From Gammaproteobacteria bacterium (GTDB lineage: Bacteria; Pseudomonadota; Gammaproteobacteria; Pseudomonadales; UBA5518): a stretch of 64,000 nucleotides of DNA. The stretch lies in the NCBI GenBank assembly GCA_016705365.1, contig JADIYI010000008.1:496001-560000 (forward strand). Reading direction: 5' to 3'. A model generated the notes under the pieces. It was not told the origin of the DNA and did not search any database. It worked only from the letters and a program-made list of their open reading frames with translations. This document shows positions 18,178-28,128 of this stretch, piece after piece; position 1 is the first letter of the stretch; every line of letters starts with the position of its first letter. A program made the position numbers and the translations under genes.

Positions 18178-18845
18178 ACGGGTGCCATGTTGTCAGCGAA
18201 GCTTGGATCACGCTCTATGCGCAGCAACTGGCGCAGAGAATCGATGCCCGGTACCTCCAGGCGGATGAACGCCGCGACATTATAGGGGCTTGGAAGCCCC
18301 GCGAGTTCGCTGTCATCGACGCGTCCTTTCATTGCCATAAAACATCCTCCGGGTGCAAGCAGGTGCGCGCTCGAAGCAACGATCTGCCGCAGGCTGGCGA
18401 GTGCACGGCTCACGATACAATCGAACCCCTGCGGTTCGCGAAAGTCCTCTGCCCGTGTCTGGTGAAGAACGACGTTGTTCAGGGCGAGCGTATGTTTGAC
18501 CTGAAACAGGAAGCGCATCTTCTTGCCATTGCTGTCGAGCAGATGAAACTCCCGCTCGGGAAAACGGACTGCCAGGGGTATCCCTGGCAGTCCGGCGCCA
18601 GTGCCGACATCAAGGATGCGTTGTCCGTGCAAATAGGGAGCGATGCTCAGGCTGTCGAGCAGGTGACAGGCCACCATGTCGACAGGGTCTTCGATCGCGG
18701 TCAGGTTGTACGCCCTGTTCCATTGTGCGAGCAATCGCAGATACTCGCATAATCGGGTACAGAGTACAGGATCGCTTTCGATGCCGAGTCCTGTCAGGCC
18801 GGCCGCCAGGCTTTGCTCGATCGAGCGAACATCAAAATTCCTCAT
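18174..18845 (-). CDS. rsmG: 16S rRNA (guanine527-N7)-methyltransferase RsmG
   Basis: A 223-residue SAM-dependent methyltransferase for G527 of 16S rRNA. The SAM motif is VGTGAGLPGIPLAVRFP, preceded by NRAYNLTAIEDPVDMVACHLLDSLS and followed by the FDCIVSRALASL segment, which together identify RsmG. It lies between mnmG and parA, its usual place. Loss of this enzyme gives low-level streptomycin resistance in other bacteria. Confidence 0.97.
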   Translation of the reverse strand: MRNFDVRSIEQSLAAGLTGLGIESDPVLCTRLCEYLRLLAQWNRAYNLTAIEDPVDMVACHLLDSLSIAPYLHGQRILDVGTGAGLPGIPLAVRFPEREFHLLDSNGKKMRFLFQVKHTLALNNVVLHQTRAEDFREPQGFDCIVSRALASLRQIVASSAHLLAPGGCFMAMKGRVDDSELAGLPSPYNVAAFIRLEVPGIDSLRQLLRIERDPSFADNMAPV

Positions 18846-18851
18846 GGTGCC

Positions 18852-20737
<1,886 letters not shown>

Positions 20738-21054
20738 GGAGAACCCTCCGGAAAAGGGCGCGAAGTATATCGCCGCATTGGATGGCTGTACAAAATCTGT
20801 TCCAGATGAATATTTATATATCTGTATATAGAAAGGAATTCTTAAGCAGTAGTTATAGAGCACGTACCATGTTGTGGAAAAGCTCATTTAACAGAACGAA
20901 TACAAACAGTTACGGTGTCTGAAAGTACATGGGTTCGGTGCTCGCAAGCCGTGCGGTGCCTGCGGTCTGCCTGGGGATGGATATGGAGGCGGGCACGAGC
21001 GGCGCAATGCGTACACTGGAGCGCACCCGTTGTGCACAGCTTGCACACGTTATT
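20738..21054. other. Intergenic region between mnmE and mnmG with an AT-rich island
   Basis: 317 bases without a supported gene. The half nearest mnmG (about 20764-20890) is markedly AT-rich and holds the mnmG promoter (20764-20793) plus one near-consensus DnaA box (TGTGGAAAA at 20873-20881, one mismatch). A 6-5-6 inverted repeat (TGTGCA, TGCACA; 21031-21047) just past the mnmE stop may be a weak terminator. The remaining part shows nothing recognisable. Confidence 0.6.
20764..20793 (-). promoter_or_regulatory. Probable promoter of mnmG-rsmG-parAB
   Basis: On the minus strand TTGTAC, 18 bases, TATACT, giving a predicted start about 20 bases before the GTG of mnmG. The ribosome binding site GGAGGG fits in this short leader. 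Additional TATATA-rich sequence upstream could offer alternative starts. Confidence 0.5.
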
Positions 21055-22425
21055 TCACTTGCCGATGCAGAAACTCGAGAATATCTGGTCAAGCAAATCG
21101 TCCGGGGTGAACTCCCCGGTGATTTCGCCGAGTGCTTGTTGCGCCATGCGCAGGTGTTCGGCCAGCAGTTCACCGGCATTGCATTGCTGTTTCGCGGACT
21201 GTAAGGCACAAAGGGTACGTTCGAGGGCGTCGAGATGACGGCGACGCGCGGAGAAATCGCCGCTGTCCGCGTATTGATATCCGACGCTTTGCTTCAGGTG
21301 ATCGCGCAGCAGTTCAAGTCCGGCACCGCTGCGCGCGGACAGCGCGATTAGCGGGTAGCTGCCGTCGAGTTCGATCGCTGGTTCGGTTGCCGTGAGATCG
21401 CATTTGTTCATCAATACGGTGATGGGCGGCAGTTCATCGATGAAGGCACCGAAATACTCTTCCAGGACCTGTTGCGGGCTATCCGTGCCACTGGCATCGA
21501 CGACCAGCAGCAGGCGATCGGCACGGCGGATCTCCTCGATGGCGCGGCGTACCCCCTCGCGCTCGATTTCATCAGTGGTGCTGCGCAATCCGGCGGTATC
21601 GATGATATGAAGGGGTAGTCCATCGAGCGTGATCTGTTCACGCAGCAGATCACGGGTGGTGCCGGGAATCGCCGTGACGATAGCAGTATTGCGTCCTGCC
21701 AGCTGGTTCATCAGGCTCGATTTTCCGGCATTGGGCTTTCCAGCGAGCACCAACGTCATGCCATCGCGCAGCAAGACACCATTGCGAGCGCTGCTGCGAA
21801 CGTGCTCGACTTTTTCGAGCAGGCCGTCCAGGCGATCGGTCAGTTGCGGCTCGGCGAGGAAGTCGACTTCCTCTTCCGGAAAATCGATGCTTGCCTCGAC
21901 GTACACGCGAAAACCGATCAATTCCTCCAGCAGATCGTCGATGCGGCGGGAAAAGGCACCTTGCAAGGATCGCATCGCATTGCGGGCTGCCTGGCGGGTG
22001 GAGCTGTCTATCAGATCCGCGATCGCCTCGGCCTGGGTCAGGTCGAGCTTGTTGTTGAGGTAGGCACGTTCGCTGAATTCACCGGGTCGTGCCTGGCGTG
22101 CACCCAGACGGATGATTGCCTGGAGCAGCATATCGAGAACGATCGGACCACCGTGCGCCTGAAGTTCGCAGACATCCTCACCGGTGAAGCTGTTGGGCGC
22201 GGGGAAATACAAGGCTATGCCGCGATCGAGAACCGGTATGGGTTCTTGAGTGACACAGTCGTGGAAATCCAGCAGCGTTGCCTGGCGCGGTGGCGGGAGG
22301 CGCCCGCAAATGGCTTCAAGAACTGCCGGGGCCTGCGATCCGGATATCCTGATTACTCCAATGCCGCCGCGACCCGGTGGGGTAGCGATCGCCGCGATCG
22401 TGTCGTGATGTAAGTGCGTGCTCAC
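21055..22425 (-). CDS. mnmE: tRNA modification GTPase MnmE (TrmE)
   Basis: A 456-residue GTPase that works with MnmG on U34 of tRNA. The N-terminus (DTIAAIATPPGRGGIGVIRISG) is the tetrahydrofolate-binding domain. The G domain shows GKPNAGKSS (G1), IPGTTRD (G2), DTAG (G3) and NKCD (G4), and the protein ends with the CIGK motif that carries the functional cysteine. The start is a GTG five bases after the yidC stop. The frame reads on upstream inside yidC, but only this start fits the family. Confidence 0.97.
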   Translation of the reverse strand: MSTHLHHDTIAAIATPPGRGGIGVIRISGSQAPAVLEAICGRLPPPRQATLLDFHDCVTQEPIPVLDRGIALYFPAPNSFTGEDVCELQAHGGPIVLDMLLQAIIRLGARQARPGEFSERAYLNNKLDLTQAEAIADLIDSSTRQAARNAMRSLQGAFSRRIDDLLEELIGFRVYVEASIDFPEEEVDFLAEPQLTDRLDGLLEKVEHVRSSARNGVLLRDGMTLVLAGKPNAGKSSLMNQLAGRNTAIVTAIPGTTRDLLREQITLDGLPLHIIDTAGLRSTTDEIEREGVRRAIEEIRRADRLLLVVDASGTDSPQQVLEEYFGAFIDELPPITVLMNKCDLTATEPAIELDGSYPLIALSARSGAGLELLRDHLKQSVGYQYADSGDFSARRRHLDALERTLCALQSAKQQCNAGELLAEHLRMAQQALGEITGEFTPDDLLDQIFSSFCIGK

Positions 22426-22430
22426 ACAGC

Positions 22431-24158
22431 TCAAGACACCCTTTCTATCTGGCGTGTGATGATCCATTGCTGGGTTATGGAAAGAACATTGTTGACCAGC
22501 CAGTAAAGAACCAGGCCAGCCGGGAAGAACAGGAAAAACACCGTAAAGATGATCGGCATGAACTGAAACACCTTGGCCTGGATCGGATCGGGTGGCGCCG
22601 GATTTAGCTTCTGCTGGAAGAACATCGAAGCGCCCATCAGCAGCGGCAACACGTAATACGGGTCCATCACCGACAGATCGTGGATCCAGGCCATGAACGG
22701 GGCGTGGCGCAATTCGACACTCTCGAGCAGCACCCAGTAGAGTGACAGGAACACCGGCATCTGGATCAGGATCGGCAGGCAGCCGCCGAGCGGATTGACC
22801 TTCTCCTTGCGGTACAGGTCCATGGTCTCCTGCGAGAGTTTCTGCCGGTCTTCTCCAAAGCGCTCCTTGAGCTCGAGCATTTTCGGCTGGAGCTTGCGCA
22901 TCTTGGCCATCGACTTGTAGCTGGTCGCGGACAGGTGGAAGAAAGCCAGCTTGACCAGTACCGTCAGCAGGATGATCGCGACACCCCAGTTGCCTATGCC
23001 GGTGCCGAGACTCATCTCCCAGCCAGCGATGTGCAGCTGGCCGGTGGCGAAGAAGTAAAGCAGGGCGAACAATGGCTGGGCAATCCACCATAACCAGCCA
23101 TAGTCGACTGTCAGGTCGAGACCAGGAGAGATATCACGCAGCCGGTACTGATCCTTTGGACCCGCGTAGAACCCGGCCCCAAAGCTGCCACTGGTATTCG
23201 GAGCTACGCTCAGCGTGGGGGTCGTGAAACGCCCGATATTCTGCGAGGTGCTGGACTTCAGCATCTCGTAGCTGTTTTCCTGCCCGGCATCTGGTATCCA
23301 GGCACTGATGAAGTAATGCTGTACCAGCGCAATCCACCCACCCATGGTCTTGCCCTGGTATGGGGTTTCCTCGATTTTCTTGAACGTGAACTTGTGATAC
23401 GGCTCTTCCGTGGTGTGGGTCGCAAAGCCGATGAATGGCTTGATGCCAAGCGAGCCGCCGTTGGCACCAGGATCCGGATTGTTGTCACGCACCAGCTGGC
23501 CAAACAGCGCCGCCTGCCAGTTCTGGCTGCCATGGTTTGCGATCAGGTACTCGACTCCAACCAGGTATTCGCCGCGGGTGAAGTGAAAACGTTTGGTGAT
23601 CGTCACGGCATCGGGCGTTTCATAGCTCAGATCCACGAGCAGCTCATTCTGATCAGGCAGCATGGCGGCGTCGCTGACTTTGCTCCGGAAGCGGGGCCTG
23701 CCGGCGGAGGTATCGGTGCCATTGGGGCCGATCAGGCCGCTTTGCGCGATGTAACTGCGTTCGGCGCCCTGCTCGAGAAGCTGGAAGGGGATAGACGAAT
23801 TGCCGAGTTCTGCCAGATGGCGCGGCAATTCCACCGACGTGATATCACCACCTACCAGGGAAATTTCGACGATCAGGGTATCGGTACTGACGCGAATTCG
23901 ATCCTGCGTCGGTGCCGAGACCGCCGCGGCAGTGCTCGATTGGCCGACGCCAACCTGCGGCAGGTCGGCACCGGATGCGCTTTGCGGGGCCGGAAGTTCG
24001 AAAGATTGGGCAGAATTGGTCACAGGTGTTGCTGGAGCCTGCCTGCTTGTTGCCACTGCGACCGTGGGGTGGGCGTCACGAAACTTTACCCATTCGGTGA
24101 GCAACATGACCGATACCAGGACGAGCGCGGCGATCAACAAGTTACGTTGGATATCCAT
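22431..24158 (-). CDS. yidC: Membrane protein insertase YidC
   Basis: A 575-residue inner-membrane insertase. An N-terminal membrane anchor (LLIAALVLVSVMLLTEWV) is followed by the large periplasmic domain of gram-negative YidC, then the five-helix insertase core (GIGNWGVAIILLTVLVKLAFF, NPLGGCLPILIQMPVFLSLYW, YYVLPLLMGASMFFQQKLNP, GLVLYWLVNNVLSITQQW). The start overlaps the yidD stop in a TGATG arrangement, so both are translationally coupled. Confidence 0.97.
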   Translation of the reverse strand: MDIQRNLLIAALVLVSVMLLTEWVKFRDAHPTVAVATSRQAPATPVTNSAQSFELPAPQSASGADLPQVGVGQSSTAAAVSAPTQDRIRVSTDTLIVEISLVGGDITSVELPRHLAELGNSSIPFQLLEQGAERSYIAQSGLIGPNGTDTSAGRPRFRSKVSDAAMLPDQNELLVDLSYETPDAVTITKRFHFTRGEYLVGVEYLIANHGSQNWQAALFGQLVRDNNPDPGANGGSLGIKPFIGFATHTTEEPYHKFTFKKIEETPYQGKTMGGWIALVQHYFISAWIPDAGQENSYEMLKSSTSQNIGRFTTPTLSVAPNTSGSFGAGFYAGPKDQYRLRDISPGLDLTVDYGWLWWIAQPLFALLYFFATGQLHIAGWEMSLGTGIGNWGVAIILLTVLVKLAFFHLSATSYKSMAKMRKLQPKMLELKERFGEDRQKLSQETMDLYRKEKVNPLGGCLPILIQMPVFLSLYWVLLESVELRHAPFMAWIHDLSVMDPYYVLPLLMGASMFFQQKLNPAPPDPIQAKVFQFMPIIFTVFFLFFPAGLVLYWLVNNVLSITQQWIITRQIERVS

Positions 24159-24409
24159 CAGGTGGCGGTGTCCGTTGGTGGGGGCGCGCGGTGCGCACAG
24201 GTTGTTGCCAGGCCGGGAACCGGATCATGCCCACCGGCGCACCAAGGGTGGCAACGCAGCAATCGGCGAACTGCGAACCAGGCTCCCTTGAACGGGCCGT
24301 GCGCGCTGATGGCGTGGCGTGCATAGGCGGAGCAGCTCGGATAGAAGCGGCAGTGCGGGCCGATCAGCGGGCTCAGAAAAAATCGATAGGCATCGATCAT
24401 GCCGATCAT
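24158..24409 (-). CDS. yidD: Membrane protein insertion efficiency factor YidD
   Basis: A small 83-residue protein with the diagnostic YRFFLSPLIGPHCRFYPSCSAYA and FKGAWFAVRRLLRCHPWCAGGHDPVP segments. It is membrane-associated and helps YidC-dependent insertion. An in-frame ATG 23 codons upstream lies inside rnpA. The start at 24409, sharing one base with the rnpA stop (TGATG), gives the normal family length and is preferred. Confidence 0.93.
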   Translation of the reverse strand: MIGMIDAYRFFLSPLIGPHCRFYPSCSAYARHAISAHGPFKGAWFAVRRLLRCHPWCAGGHDPVPGLATTCAHRAPPPTDTAT

Positions 24410-24804
24410 CAGGACGCCGAGCTGGCGTCGGAGTTGCCTGGTGCCGCGGTTTGCGAGCGTTTGAGGAGCCGAGTCCATGATTGCGTGATGAGCTGCGTCA
24501 GCGTGTGATTATCCAGCTCGGCAATGCCGCGCCGACTGAGAACGATGATATCCAGGCCCGTCAGACTGCCCTGATGCTGCCGGAATGATTCCCGCACCAG
24601 ACGTTTCACGCGGTTGCGCTGCACGGCGAGCCGACAACTCTTCTTGCTGATTACCAATCCAAGCCGCGGCACCGGCAGGCTGTTCGGCCGCGACAGGAAC
24701 AGGAGTTCCCGGGTAGATACGCGAAACGGTGCGTCGTCGAATACGGCCTTGTATTGCTGTGCATCGAGCAAGCGCACGCGCCGCGAAAATGTGGCCTCCG
24801 CCAT
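24409..24804 (-). CDS. rnpA: Ribonuclease P protein component
   Basis: A 131-residue basic protein that binds RNase P RNA in tRNA 5' maturation. The N-terminus (FSRRVRLLDAQQYKAVFDD) and the RNR box (AVQRNRVKRLVRESFRQHQ) are characteristic. The Ser/Ala-rich tail is not conserved. It lies 22 bases after rpmH, and its stop overlaps the yidD start. Confidence 0.96.
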   Translation of the reverse strand: MAEATFSRRVRLLDAQQYKAVFDDAPFRVSTRELLFLSRPNSLPVPRLGLVISKKSCRLAVQRNRVKRLVRESFRQHQGSLTGLDIIVLSRRGIAELDNHTLTQLITQSWTRLLKRSQTAAPGNSDASSAS

Positions 24805-24826
24805 ACATACGCGGCTCGCGTCCAGC

Positions 24827-24961
24827 TCAGGCGGAAAGACGCTTGCGGCCCTTGGCGCGGCGGCGCTTCAATACCAGGCGACCATTACGGGTCGCCATGC
24901 GGGCGCGGAATCCGTGGGTGCGCTTGCGCTTCAGATTGCTGGGCTGGAAAGTTCTTTTCAT
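24827..24961 (-). CDS. rpmH: 50S ribosomal protein L34
   Basis: A 44-residue, highly basic protein: MKRTFQPSNLKRKRTHGF, then ARMATRNGRLVLKRRRAKGR and KRLSA, essentially the universal L34 sequence. The frame is open upstream, but only this start matches the family. It is the first gene of the rpmH-rnpA-yidD-yidC-mnmE cluster that runs away from oriC. Confidence 0.99.
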   Translation of the reverse strand: MKRTFQPSNLKRKRTHGFRARMATRNGRLVLKRRRAKGRKRLSA

Positions 24962-25016
24962 GGTGGTATCGCCTGTGAGCCGGGGTTGAACCCGGAAGTG
25001 CCGAAAAAGACGCGGG

Positions 25017-25045
25017 ATTCTAGAGAAAACTGCGCGCAGGAGCAA
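25017..25045 (-). promoter_or_regulatory. Probable rpmH operon promoter
   Basis: On the minus strand TTGCTC, 17 bases, TAGAAT, 56-84 bases upstream of the rpmH start. The -10 matches consensus at five of six positions and the -35 keeps TTG. It directs transcription away from the origin. Confidence 0.5.
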
Positions 25046-25156
25046 ACACGGCGCGGATCAAAGCAGCGGGAATATGACGACTCCCCGCGCAGCCTGCGTC
25101 GTCACAGGAATATTTGCAGGGGTGCTAAACCGTGTCTTGATGAGCGTTGACACATC

Positions 25157-25165
25157 TGTGGATAA
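25157..25165 (-). promoter_or_regulatory. DnaA box 1 (perfect consensus)
   Basis: TGTGGATAA, the exact complement of the consensus TTATCCACA, on the rpmH side of the origin. Confidence 0.85.
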
Positions 25166-25315
25166 CTCGAAAAACTACTCGTCGATCATGTGCTTGGCCA
25201 AAGCACATGTTGTTGAATCCCGGTGTATACAGGTCTGGAAATGAGGTGTAGTGCTACGTTTCGATACCCGCTTTTCTACCCTGAACCAACATCTTTTCAA
25301 ACAGATAATCACAAG

Positions 25316-25324
25316 TTATCCACA
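25316..25324 (+). promoter_or_regulatory. DnaA box 2 (perfect consensus)
   Basis: TTATCCACA, exact consensus, opposite in orientation to the other two boxes and next to the AT-rich unwinding stretch. Confidence 0.85.
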
Positions 25325-25437
25325 GAGCTTCATAGATGGACGTTTTTTATACAGCCTGGTTTTGCATGTGAGACGAATTTATAACACATTGATTATAAAG
25401 AATAAAACACTATAATCATAAAAAGTTTTTTAGTGCA

Positions 25438-25446
25438 TGTGGATAA
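25438..25446 (-). promoter_or_regulatory. DnaA box 3 (perfect consensus), near the dnaA promoter
   Basis: TGTGGATAA, exact complement of the consensus. It lies 17 bases upstream of a TAGAAT -10-like hexamer, so bound DnaA would cover the -35 position, as expected for autoregulation. Confidence 0.85.
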
Positions 25447-25463
25447 CATTTGTGGAAAAAGGC

Positions 25464-25469
25464 TAGAAT
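25464..25469 (+). promoter_or_regulatory. -10 element of a likely dnaA promoter
   Basis: TAGAAT, about 110 bases before the dnaA start. No good -35 is present at the right distance. DnaA box 3 occupies that place. Confidence 0.4.
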
Positions 25470-25579
25470 GCGCCCGCTCCTTGCTTGCCGGGGCAGAGAA
25501 TATTTTCAAAGCACCAGAATCTATAAATTCAGGGGTCGGCGGTGGCCCCTTTCGCGGCGAATTCGGGATATAGAACGAA

Positions 25580-26953
25580 ATGGATGTAACCTGGCAGCGC
25601 TGCAGCAGCTTTTTGCGTGACGAAATGCCACCGCAACAGTTCAATACTTGGATCCGCCCGCTGCGTGCCGAGGAATCCGCCGGCGCTTTGCAATTGACCG
25701 CTCCCAATCGCTTCGTAAAGGAGTGGGTGCGTGACAAGTATTTCGATCGGATCAGGCAGTTGGTGGCCGAGGTCTCGGGCGGACGCATCGCGGAAGTGCA
25801 ACTCGAGACACCGCGCAGCGACACCTTGCAGCGCGCCCCTCTTGCCGTGGAAACAACACCCAGGGAACCACGGCACTCGCGACCGATGGTACCGGTTGGG
25901 CGCAGGACCGATACCGAAAACGGTCCAAAACACAATAATTTTCTGATGGAAAACCACACCTTCCAGAGTTTCGTGGAAGGCAAGAGCAACCAGCTCGCGC
26001 GAGCCGCCGCGCAGCAGGTGGCACAGAATCCCGGTGGTTCCTACAACCCGCTGTTCATCTATGGTGGGGTGGGTCTGGGCAAAACGCACCTGATGCATGC
26101 GGTTGGCAATGCCTTGCTCGACAGCAAGCCAAACGCGCGGGTGGTATATCTGCACTCCGAGCGTTTTGTCGCCGATATGGTCAAGGCCCTGCAGCTGAAT
26201 GCGATCAATGACTTCAAGCGTTATTACCGCGGCGTCGATGCGCTGCTGATCGATGACATCCAGTTCTTTGCCGGCAAGGAGCGCTCGCAGGAGGAATTCT
26301 TCCACACGTTCAACGCACTGCTCGAAGGCGGGCAGCAGATGATCCTGACCTGTGATCGCTATCCCAAGGAGATCGATGGTCTCGAAGAGCGTCTGAAATC
26401 ACGATTTGGTTGGGGACTTACCGTGGCCGTCGAGCCGCCCGAGCTCGAAACCCGGGTTGCGATCCTGATGAAAAAGGCCGAGCAGGCCAATATCGATCTG
26501 CCGCGAGAGGCGGCGTTCTTCGTCGCACAGCGCATCAAGTCCAATGTGCGCGAACTCGAGGGGGCGCTGAAGCGCGTGATCGCCAGCTCGCAGTTCATGC
26601 ACCGGCGTATCGATATCGATCTGATCAAGGAATCGCTGCGCGATCTCTTGGCATTGCAGGACAAGCAGGTGAGCCTCGACAATATCCAGCGCACCGTGGC
26701 CGAGTATTACAAGATCAAGTTGTCAGACCTGCTGTCCAAACGGCGCAGCCGCTCGGTTGCGCGGCCGCGACAGCTGGCAATGGCACTGGCGAAGGAATTG
26801 ACCAATCACAGTCTGCCGGAGATCGGTGAGGGCTTTGGTGGCAGGGACCACACGACGGTCTTGCACGCTTGCAGGAAAATCAAGGAGTTACGCGAATACG
26901 ACTCGGATATTCGCGAAGACCACAAGAATTTGTATCGCTCGCTGTCTACCTGA
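25580..26953 (+). CDS. dnaA: Chromosomal replication initiator DnaA
   Basis: A 457-residue AAA+ initiator that opens oriC. Domain I (WQRCSSFLRDEMPPQQFNTW), a short variable domain II, the AAA+ domain with Walker A GGVGLGKTH at 162-170 and Walker B LLIDDIQFFAG, and domain IV with the DnaA-box reader GGRDHTTVLHACRKI are all present. It is the first gene of dnaA-dnaN-recF-gyrB. The start lacks a clear Shine-Dalgarno sequence. Confidence 0.98.
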   Translation: MDVTWQRCSSFLRDEMPPQQFNTWIRPLRAEESAGALQLTAPNRFVKEWVRDKYFDRIRQLVAEVSGGRIAEVQLETPRSDTLQRAPLAVETTPREPRHSRPMVPVGRRTDTENGPKHNNFLMENHTFQSFVEGKSNQLARAAAQQVAQNPGGSYNPLFIYGGVGLGKTHLMHAVGNALLDSKPNARVVYLHSERFVADMVKALQLNAINDFKRYYRGVDALLIDDIQFFAGKERSQEEFFHTFNALLEGGQQMILTCDRYPKEIDGLEERLKSRFGWGLTVAVEPPELETRVAILMKKAEQANIDLPREAAFFVAQRIKSNVRELEGALKRVIASSQFMHRRIDIDLIKESLRDLLALQDKQVSLDNIQRTVAEYYKIKLSDLLSKRRSRSVARPRQLAMALAKELTNHSLPEIGEGFGGRDHTTVLHACRKIKELREYDSDIREDHKNLYRSLST

Positions 26954-27004
26954 TCGGCAGACATGAAGTCGGTACCGATGAATATCAAGGCGGAGAATTG
27001 ACGG

Positions 27005-28111
27005 ATGAAATTTTCGATTTCGCGAGACGCGTTGCTCAAGCCGCTCAACCTGGTGGCAGGCGTGGTCGAACGGCGCCAGACCCTGCCGGTGCTGTCCAAC
27101 GTGCTGGTGAGTCTCGATGGTGATGCGTTGTCCTTGACCGGCACCGATCTCGAGGTCGAACTGGTCGGGCGCATCACGCTCCCCGAGGCGGCCGAAAGCG
27201 GCGAAGTCACGGTGCCGGCGCGCAAGCTCGCCGATATCTGCAAGTCACTGCCGGAAGCCAGCCGGCTCGATTTTTCGCTCGATGAGCAGCGCCTCCTGCT
27301 ACGCTGCGGCCGCAGCCGGTTCACGCTGTCGACGCTTCCGGCCAGCGATTTCCCGAACATCGAGCCGGCTGCCGGGGTGCTCGAATTCAGCGTCAACCAG
27401 GGACAGTTACGGCGCCTGATCGATCGCACGGCCTTTTCGATGGCACAGCAGGATGTGCGTTACTACCTCAACGGCATGCTGTTCGAGGTGACACCGAAGC
27501 GCTTGCGCGCGGTAGCAACCGACGGTCACCGGCTCGCGATGGCTACGTTGGATGGCGAGTTGCCCGGGGTGCGCTCCGAGCTGCAGGTGATCCTGCCGCG
27601 CAAGGGCGTGGTCGAATTGCAGCGCCTGCTGCAGGACCCCGATGCAGAGGTGAAATTGGTGCTGGGCAACAGCCTGTTCCGGGCCTCCACCAGCGATTTC
27701 ACGTTTACCTCGAAGCTCGTGGATGGCAAGTTTCCGGACTACGAGCGGGTGTTGCCGCGCGGTACCAACAAAACCATGCTGGGCGCGCGCGACGATATTC
27801 GCGCTGCGCTGATGCGCGCCTCGATCCTCTCGAACGAGAAATTCCGCGGTGTTCGCCTGGTATTGAGCGGGGATAACCTGCAGGTCCTGGCCAACAATCC
27901 CGAGCAGGAAGAAGCCGAGGAGACCGTTGGGGTTGAGTACGGTGGTGAGCGTGTCGAGATTGGCTTCAACGTAGGCTACCTGATCGATGTTCTCGGGGTG
28001 CTCGGCGGCAACGAGGTGCGAGTGTTGCTTTCCGATGGGAACAGCAGCGTGCTCATCGACGAACCCGGCAGCGAAGGCGCTGTTTATGTCGTGATGCCGA
28101 TGCGCCTCTGA
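27005..28111 (+). CDS. dnaN: DNA polymerase III subunit beta (sliding clamp)
   Basis: A 368-residue ring subunit that tethers polymerases to DNA. Conserved pieces include MKFSISRDALLKPLNLVAGVVERRQTLPVLSN (quoted in part: LKPLNLVAGVVERR), VLSNVLVSL, VATDGHRLAM, and the C-terminal EGAVYVVMPMRL. It follows dnaA by 51 bases and precedes recF by 17. Confidence 0.98.
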   Translation: MKFSISRDALLKPLNLVAGVVERRQTLPVLSNVLVSLDGDALSLTGTDLEVELVGRITLPEAAESGEVTVPARKLADICKSLPEASRLDFSLDEQRLLLRCGRSRFTLSTLPASDFPNIEPAAGVLEFSVNQGQLRRLIDRTAFSMAQQDVRYYLNGMLFEVTPKRLRAVATDGHRLAMATLDGELPGVRSELQVILPRKGVVELQRLLQDPDAEVKLVLGNSLFRASTSDFTFTSKLVDGKFPDYERVLPRGTNKTMLGARDDIRAALMRASILSNEKFRGVRLVLSGDNLQVLANNPEQEEAEETVGVEYGGERVEIGFNVGYLIDVLGVLGGNEVRVLLSDGNSSVLIDEPGSEGAVYVVMPMRL

Positions 28112-28128
28112 GGTCTGCGACACGCCGG

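Larger units (their letters stand above)
25046..25579. other. Probable chromosomal replication origin (oriC)
   Basis: The non-coding gap between the diverging rpmH and dnaA genes. It carries three perfect 9-base DnaA boxes (25157-25165 and 25438-25446 as TGTGGATAA, 25316-25324 as TTATCCACA). It also has a strongly AT-rich stretch at about 25375-25435 suitable as the duplex-unwinding element. The rpmH-oriC-dnaA arrangement is known from Pseudomonas. No coding frame with support lies here. Function is inferred from context and boxes, not measured. Confidence 0.88.
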
